A stretch of 64,000 nucleotides of DNA from Oceanobacillus manasiensis. GTDB lineage: Bacteria; Bacillota; Bacilli; Bacillales; Amphibacillaceae. The stretch spans positions 558,001 to 622,000 of the forward strand of contig NZ_CCDL010000003.1 of NCBI RefSeq assembly GCF_000724085.1. The letters run 5' to 3'. A program made the position numbers and the translations under genes. Under the pieces are notes generated by a model. It worked only from the letters and a program-made list of their open reading frames with translations, had not been told where the DNA came from and did not search any database. This document shows, piece by piece, positions 60,234 through 64,000 of this stretch. The number at the start of each line of letters is the position of its first letter. The first letter of the stretch is position 1.

Positions 60234-61013
60234 ATGGCCAATCATTTTCATCATGAGCGAAATAAAAATAGTTACACAACAAGGGTAGCAGACGAACAAT
60301 GGACCACATTAATAAAAGAATTATTAAATGGGCAATTGATTCAGCGGGCAGCTGATATTGGTTGTGGGGGAGGCATTTATAGCAAAGCTCTGTGTAATCT
60401 TGGTGTACCAAAAGTGGTTGGAGTGGATTATTCTAAACCAATGTTGGCGGCTGCCAGTGAAAATTGTCGCAACTACCCACAGATTCAATTTATACATGGG
60501 GATGCCAATGCACTTAACATAGCTTCTAATAAGATGGACTTGGTGATTGAAAGGGCATTAATTCACCACCTATCTGAATTGAAGAGCTGTTTTACTGAAG
60601 TAAATAGAGTGTTGAAAAAAGGCGGAGTGTTAATTATTCAGGACCGTACGATGGAAGACATCTATAAAATAGGAGATGAAGAACATATAAGAGGATGGTT
60701 TTTTACGTGCTTCCCTCAACTTAAGGAGATAGAAAATGCTAGACGCTTTGCATCAAATGAAGTGAGAACCACCATTGAGGAAACTGGTTTCAAAATTGTT
60801 GAGGAGAGAAAGCTTTTGGAGACTAGGCGAGTTTATAAAACGAAAGAAGCATTGGAGGAGGATTTAAGACAGCGTACGGGTCGTTCTATTCTCTATGAAC
60901 TTTCTGATTCGCAGCTTCAACTGTTAGTAGAGTATATTAGCAGACGTTTACCTATGGATAAAGAGATAAGGGAAAAGGATTATTGGACAGTGTGGAAAGC
61001 GGTAAAAGTCTGA
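60234..61013 (+). CDS. Class I SAM-dependent methyltransferase
   Basis: A 259-aa methyltransferase of the Methyltransf_11/25 type. SAM motif I is AADIGCGGGIYSKAL, followed by VVGVDYSKPMLAAA and a HGDAN loop, DLVIERALIHHL and VNRVLKKGGVLIIQDRT. The substrate is unknown. GGGAGGAGG site precedes the ATG. The C-terminal part (residues about 180-259) is charged and helical. Monocistronic. Confidence 0.87.
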   Translation: MANHFHHERNKNSYTTRVADEQWTTLIKELLNGQLIQRAADIGCGGGIYSKALCNLGVPKVVGVDYSKPMLAAASENCRNYPQIQFIHGDANALNIASNKMDLVIERALIHHLSELKSCFTEVNRVLKKGGVLIIQDRTMEDIYKIGDEEHIRGWFFTCFPQLKEIENARRFASNEVRTTIEETGFKIVEERKLLETRRVYKTKEALEEDLRQRTGRSILYELSDSQLQLLVEYISRRLPMDKEIREKDYWTVWKAVKV

Positions 61014-61040
61014 ACGAAACTAGGCTATGTTATTATGTAA

Positions 61041-61065
61041 CTAAACTCACTCTAAGTGAGTTTAG
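61041..61065. terminator. Hairpin between convergent methyltransferase and glycosyltransferase genes
   Basis: CTAAACTCACT pairs perfectly with AGTGAGTTTAG around a 3-nt loop; no clear T run. Confidence 0.6.
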
Positions 61066-61075
61066 AGGAAATCAG

Positions 61076-62152
61076 TTATTGATTAATTTTTTTCTCAAGC
61101 AGTTCTTTGTTAAATAGTATCCTTTCATCATCTGGCCTGTAATATCTTGCCTTTTCATTATGTTCGTATGCTTTGTCGAATTGCTGAAGATTATAATAGC
61201 AGACACATAGTTGGAGATGGGGGTACCACGTTGCATACACGGGGTAGGTAAAGCTCCATCTGTTTGGGTCATCTTCTAGCTCAATCGCATTTTTATACCA
61301 ATAGACTGCTTGGTTATATTCTCTTTTTTTCTGATAGTGATAGCCAATACGACTGCAGGATTCGGGACGAGGTGTTTTAGAAAATCGAAAGGATTCGTAA
61401 AGGGAAGCAATTTCCTTATCTGGCTCATTCAAATAGCGATAACAGTCTGCGCGATTAATACAGGCATAGACTTTATCTTCAATCCATCCTTGTTCCGTTT
61501 CAATATTTTTCGTGTAGCTTTCAATTGCTTGCTCATAATGGCCATTTTCCCGTAGCTCATTACCATAATAGAAATGGTCCCTGGCAGTAAAGGTTTCTTT
61601 GTTTTCAATCCTTTTTTTATAAATGGAAAGAGTACGGCCAACTGCATGATGCTCCTTTTTATGGGTCACACCTACGTCTGAGGTGATAATCTTCCCGTGT
61701 ACATTTAAATAATTGTGTGCGTCTCCTTCCCACCGATATTGGCGCTCTGTTTTTAATAAGCGGTGAGTTCTATATTTTAAGGTCACGTTTCCATACTTAT
61801 CTATACCAGCATTGTAATACATAGAAACAGAATCAACTGATGGATCAAGTTCTTCTTTTAACTTTTTTAGTTTTTTTTGATCTTCCTCCAAGACTACATC
61901 ATCAGCGTCCAAATAAAGAATATAGTCCTTCGTAGCATACTTAAATGATTCGTTTCGTGCATCTTTAAAGCTCCCCGTCCACTCAAAAAAATATATCCTG
62001 TCCGTGTATTTTTTCGCTATCTCTATTGTTCGATCTGTTGAGCCTGTATCCACAATATTTATCTCATCGACAATATCTTTTACAGTGTCAAGACATCTTG
62101 CTAATAATTTTTCTTCATTCTTCACGATCATACATAGGCTAATGCTTACCAT
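61076..62152 (-). CDS. Family 2 glycosyltransferase with C-terminal TPR-like repeats
   Basis: A 358-aa cytoplasmic glycosyltransferase. The GT-A domain (residues 1-about 220) starts SISLCMIVKNEEKLLARCL and has IVDTGSTDRTIEIA and the metal motif ILYLDADDVV. The rest contains tandem helix pairs (NGHYEQAIESYTKNIE, YACINRADCYRYLNEPDKEI, YNQAVYWYKNAIELEDD, YYNLQQFDKAYEHNEKA) with TPR spacing. Such enzymes glycosylate peptides or spore surface proteins. The ATG at 62152 follows AAAGGAG; a GTG at 62161 overlaps it. Next to the collagen-like gene, it probably modifies that protein. Confidence 0.85.
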   Translation of the reverse strand: MVSISLCMIVKNEEKLLARCLDTVKDIVDEINIVDTGSTDRTIEIAKKYTDRIYFFEWTGSFKDARNESFKYATKDYILYLDADDVVLEEDQKKLKKLKEELDPSVDSVSMYYNAGIDKYGNVTLKYRTHRLLKTERQYRWEGDAHNYLNVHGKIITSDVGVTHKKEHHAVGRTLSIYKKRIENKETFTARDHFYYGNELRENGHYEQAIESYTKNIETEQGWIEDKVYACINRADCYRYLNEPDKEIASLYESFRFSKTPRPESCSRIGYHYQKKREYNQAVYWYKNAIELEDDPNRWSFTYPVYATWYPHLQLCVCYYNLQQFDKAYEHNEKARYYRPDDERILFNKELLEKKINQ

Positions 62153-62299
62153 ACTTTTCACTCCTTTTAATTCCTAAACATTTCACATGTACTAATATAT
62201 TCAAAGTTCTTTTATAAAGGTTGGATTAACATCTTCTTTTTAGGAATAGTGTATACATTTTTGGTTAAAACCAAATAGAATAATAATACTTTTAGCGTG

Positions 62300-62334
62300 T
62301 AAAAAAGAAGGTACTTTGAGTAAAGTACCTTCTT
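62300..62334 (-). terminator. Strong terminator after the collagen-like gene
   Basis: AAGAAGGTACTTT (62305-62317) pairs perfectly with AAAGTACCTTCTT (62322-62334), followed on the minus strand by six Ts. Confidence 0.93.
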
Positions 62335-62342
62335 GAGTAAAC

Positions 62343-63093
<751 letters not shown>

Positions 63094-63141
63094 TTTAATC
63101 CTCCTTTTCCTTTATTAAGATCCCAAATTTGGAACTCTATA

Positions 63142-63150
63142 TATCCTATG
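63142..63150 (-). promoter_or_regulatory. Sigma-K-like -10 element of the collagen-like gene
   Basis: Minus strand ACATAGGATA matches the CATANNNTA core of sigma-K -10 boxes, about 49 bp before the ATG. An AC dinucleotide lies near the expected -35. Late mother-cell expression would fit an exosporium protein. Confidence 0.4.
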
Positions 63151-63220
63151 TGCGATAGAAGAAAGTGATTGAGTCAAACTATCTGATATGAGCGCACATT
63201 TACGATTAATAGAAGAAAAA

Positions 63221-64000
63221 CTAGTTTAAAGGGTCTTGAAGGAGAGGGGAAATATACGCTAACATCTGATTAGCACGTTTATGGTTCGTATGATATGAAT
63301 GAACGAATTTATAACCGTTTCTAGCGATGCGGTTCCTTTCTTCTTCATTAGCAAGATAGTACGAAGTTTTTTCTACAATATTTTCAGTTGTGCATGCTAC
63401 ATAATTCACTCCATCTATAAATCCTAGTGCTTCAATTTCTTCATTTGCCTCAGCTAGAAGTAACGTGTTGCAAGCAGGTGCTTCAAAGAACTTGAGTACC
63501 GCTACACCACCAATTTCGCTACGGCTACCGCATGTATAAAAAATTTTAGCGCGGTTAAGCTCTTTAGCGTATTTTTTATCAACCATTAGGTTGGTTGAGC
63601 GTTTTACCCTATGCCCTGGGTGGGGGTGAAAGACAAAACGGGGATCTTCTCTCATTACATTAAAAACAGTATCCCGAAAGGCATATCTGCCTTCAGGAGG
63701 TATTTTTTCCGGCAGTGGATGTTTCCCTCTATTGTTCTCATCAACGTAAACAAGTCCCATCAAAAGAGCGTCTATCGTTTTTTCTTGCTTCCAATCCTTC
63801 ATAACTTTAGGGTTTATTGCCCAAGGAAGCCACCTTAATTTAGTTTCATATTCAGGGAATACTTTTAAAAAAGGATGTTTTGTAGCTGAGAAAATTAGAT
63901 CAACCTTGTTTTCTTCGATATATTTTCTTCTTTCCTCTGGCTTCCAATGTAGGTCTATAACAAAACAGCCTTTTGGTATTTCTACTTCACTTAATCCCTC
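63221..64000 (-). CDS. CgeB-like glycosyltransferase (spore surface), N-terminus outside window
   Basis: The frame is open from the stop at 63221 to the window edge, 259 codons. Visible parts: IDLHWKPEERRKYIEENKVDLIFSATKHPFLK, LPWAINPKVMKDWKQEK, DALLMGLVYVDENNRG, FYTCGSRSEIGGVAVLKFFEAPACNTLLLAE and YVACTTENIVEKTSYYLANEEERNRIARNGY. The last two are the nucleotide-sugar-binding half of GT-B enzymes of the CgeB/YtvB type, in which a conserved Glu sits in the FFEAPAC segment. CgeB-type genes act in spore coat/crust maturation. It lies upstream of the collagen-like gene in the same direction. Confidence 0.78.
   Translation of the reverse strand, partial: EGLSEVEIPKGCFVIDLHWKPEERRKYIEENKVDLIFSATKHPFLKVFPEYETKLRWLPWAINPKVMKDWKQEKTIDALLMGLVYVDENNRGKHPLPEKIPPEGRYAFRDTVFNVMREDPRFVFHPHPGHRVKRSTNLMVDKKYAKELNRAKIFYTCGSRSEIGGVAVLKFFEAPACNTLLLAEANEEIEALGFIDGVNYVACTTENIVEKTSYYLANEEERNRIARNGYKFVHSYHTNHKRANQMLAYISPLLQDPLN

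Overview
The window is chromosomal DNA from a low-GC, endospore-forming Firmicute of the Bacillaceae. Gene content (staphyloxanthin-type C30 carotenoids, mevalonate pathway, malate synthase G, spore photoproduct lyase, collagen-like exosporium protein) suggests an Oceanobacillus/Virgibacillus/Gracilibacillus-type organism; this assignment is inference. No rRNA, tRNA, CRISPR array, prophage or intact insertion sequence was seen.

Layout. 1-6327: a MerR-family regulator with a cobalamin-photoreceptor-like cap domain (cut by the window edge) is divergent from a complete five-gene staphyloxanthin-type operon, crtN-crtM-crtP-crtQ-crtO, which has a good sigma-B-type promoter. 6308-11958: a kinase-like remnant, a TetR regulator divergent from a 14-TM drug exporter with twin operators, plsC, an NADP-dependent oxidoreductase (sigma-B-type promoter) and a small membrane protein. 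12229-24119: a GntR/HutC regulator followed by a nine-gene import and catabolism operon: M20 peptidase, five-part oligopeptide ABC importer, FAD-dependent amine/amino-acid oxidase, malate synthase G and a fumarylacetoacetase-fold hydrolase. The same 12-bp palindrome precedes both the regulator and the operon. 24418-27368: an LCP cell-wall ligase divergent from an XRE-DUF1232 regulator plus a FtsW/RodA-family protein, controlled around two identical 15-bp palindromes that contain both -35 boxes. 27532-30250: HMG-CoA synthase convergent with an aldehyde dehydrogenase. 30341-30505 and 59875-60020 hold two diverged copies of a structured repeat. 30563-38681: TerC, GNAT, APH, DUF6176, TauE, DUF2243-CtaG, a spore-like cupin, a twin-LexA-box SOS pair (WYL-like plus YolD), an endonuclease/phosphatase-fold enzyme and a ZIP transporter. 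38733-42708: DUF4279, a UV-repair pair (splA-splB convergent with a T4-endonuclease-V-like protein), a frameshifted DUF4396 gene and a glyoxalase-fold protein. 42824-47772: sulfur/methionine block, mtnU and mtnE followed by a SAM-riboswitch-controlled metNIQ importer. 47972-53383: an RNase H-fold protein, a pseudo-receiver LuxR regulator convergent with a 1014-aa two-kinase hybrid sensor, and yabR. 53476-58047: PadR-DUF1700-DUF4097, csbD, and a large protein joining two prenyltransferase-like domains. 58310-61013: a thiosulfate-type transporter, yjzC and a methyltransferase. 61076-64000: a spore-surface locus with a GT2 glycosyltransferase, a frameshifted collagen-like protein and a CgeB-like glycosyltransferase cut by the window end.

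How genes may work together. HMG-CoA synthase (precursor supply) and the crt operon feed a glycosylated, acylated C30 carotenoid; the fused prenyltransferase suggests a second isoprenoid product. Several stress genes (crt, the oxidoreductase, csbD, perhaps the aldehyde dehydrogenase) share sigma-B-type promoters. The malate-synthase operon looks like a route from an imported peptide-like compound to glyoxylate and then malate.

Starts were re-chosen from ribosome binding sites where the longest open frame looked wrong. All family assignments come from reading motifs and from memory of the families; no database search was run.
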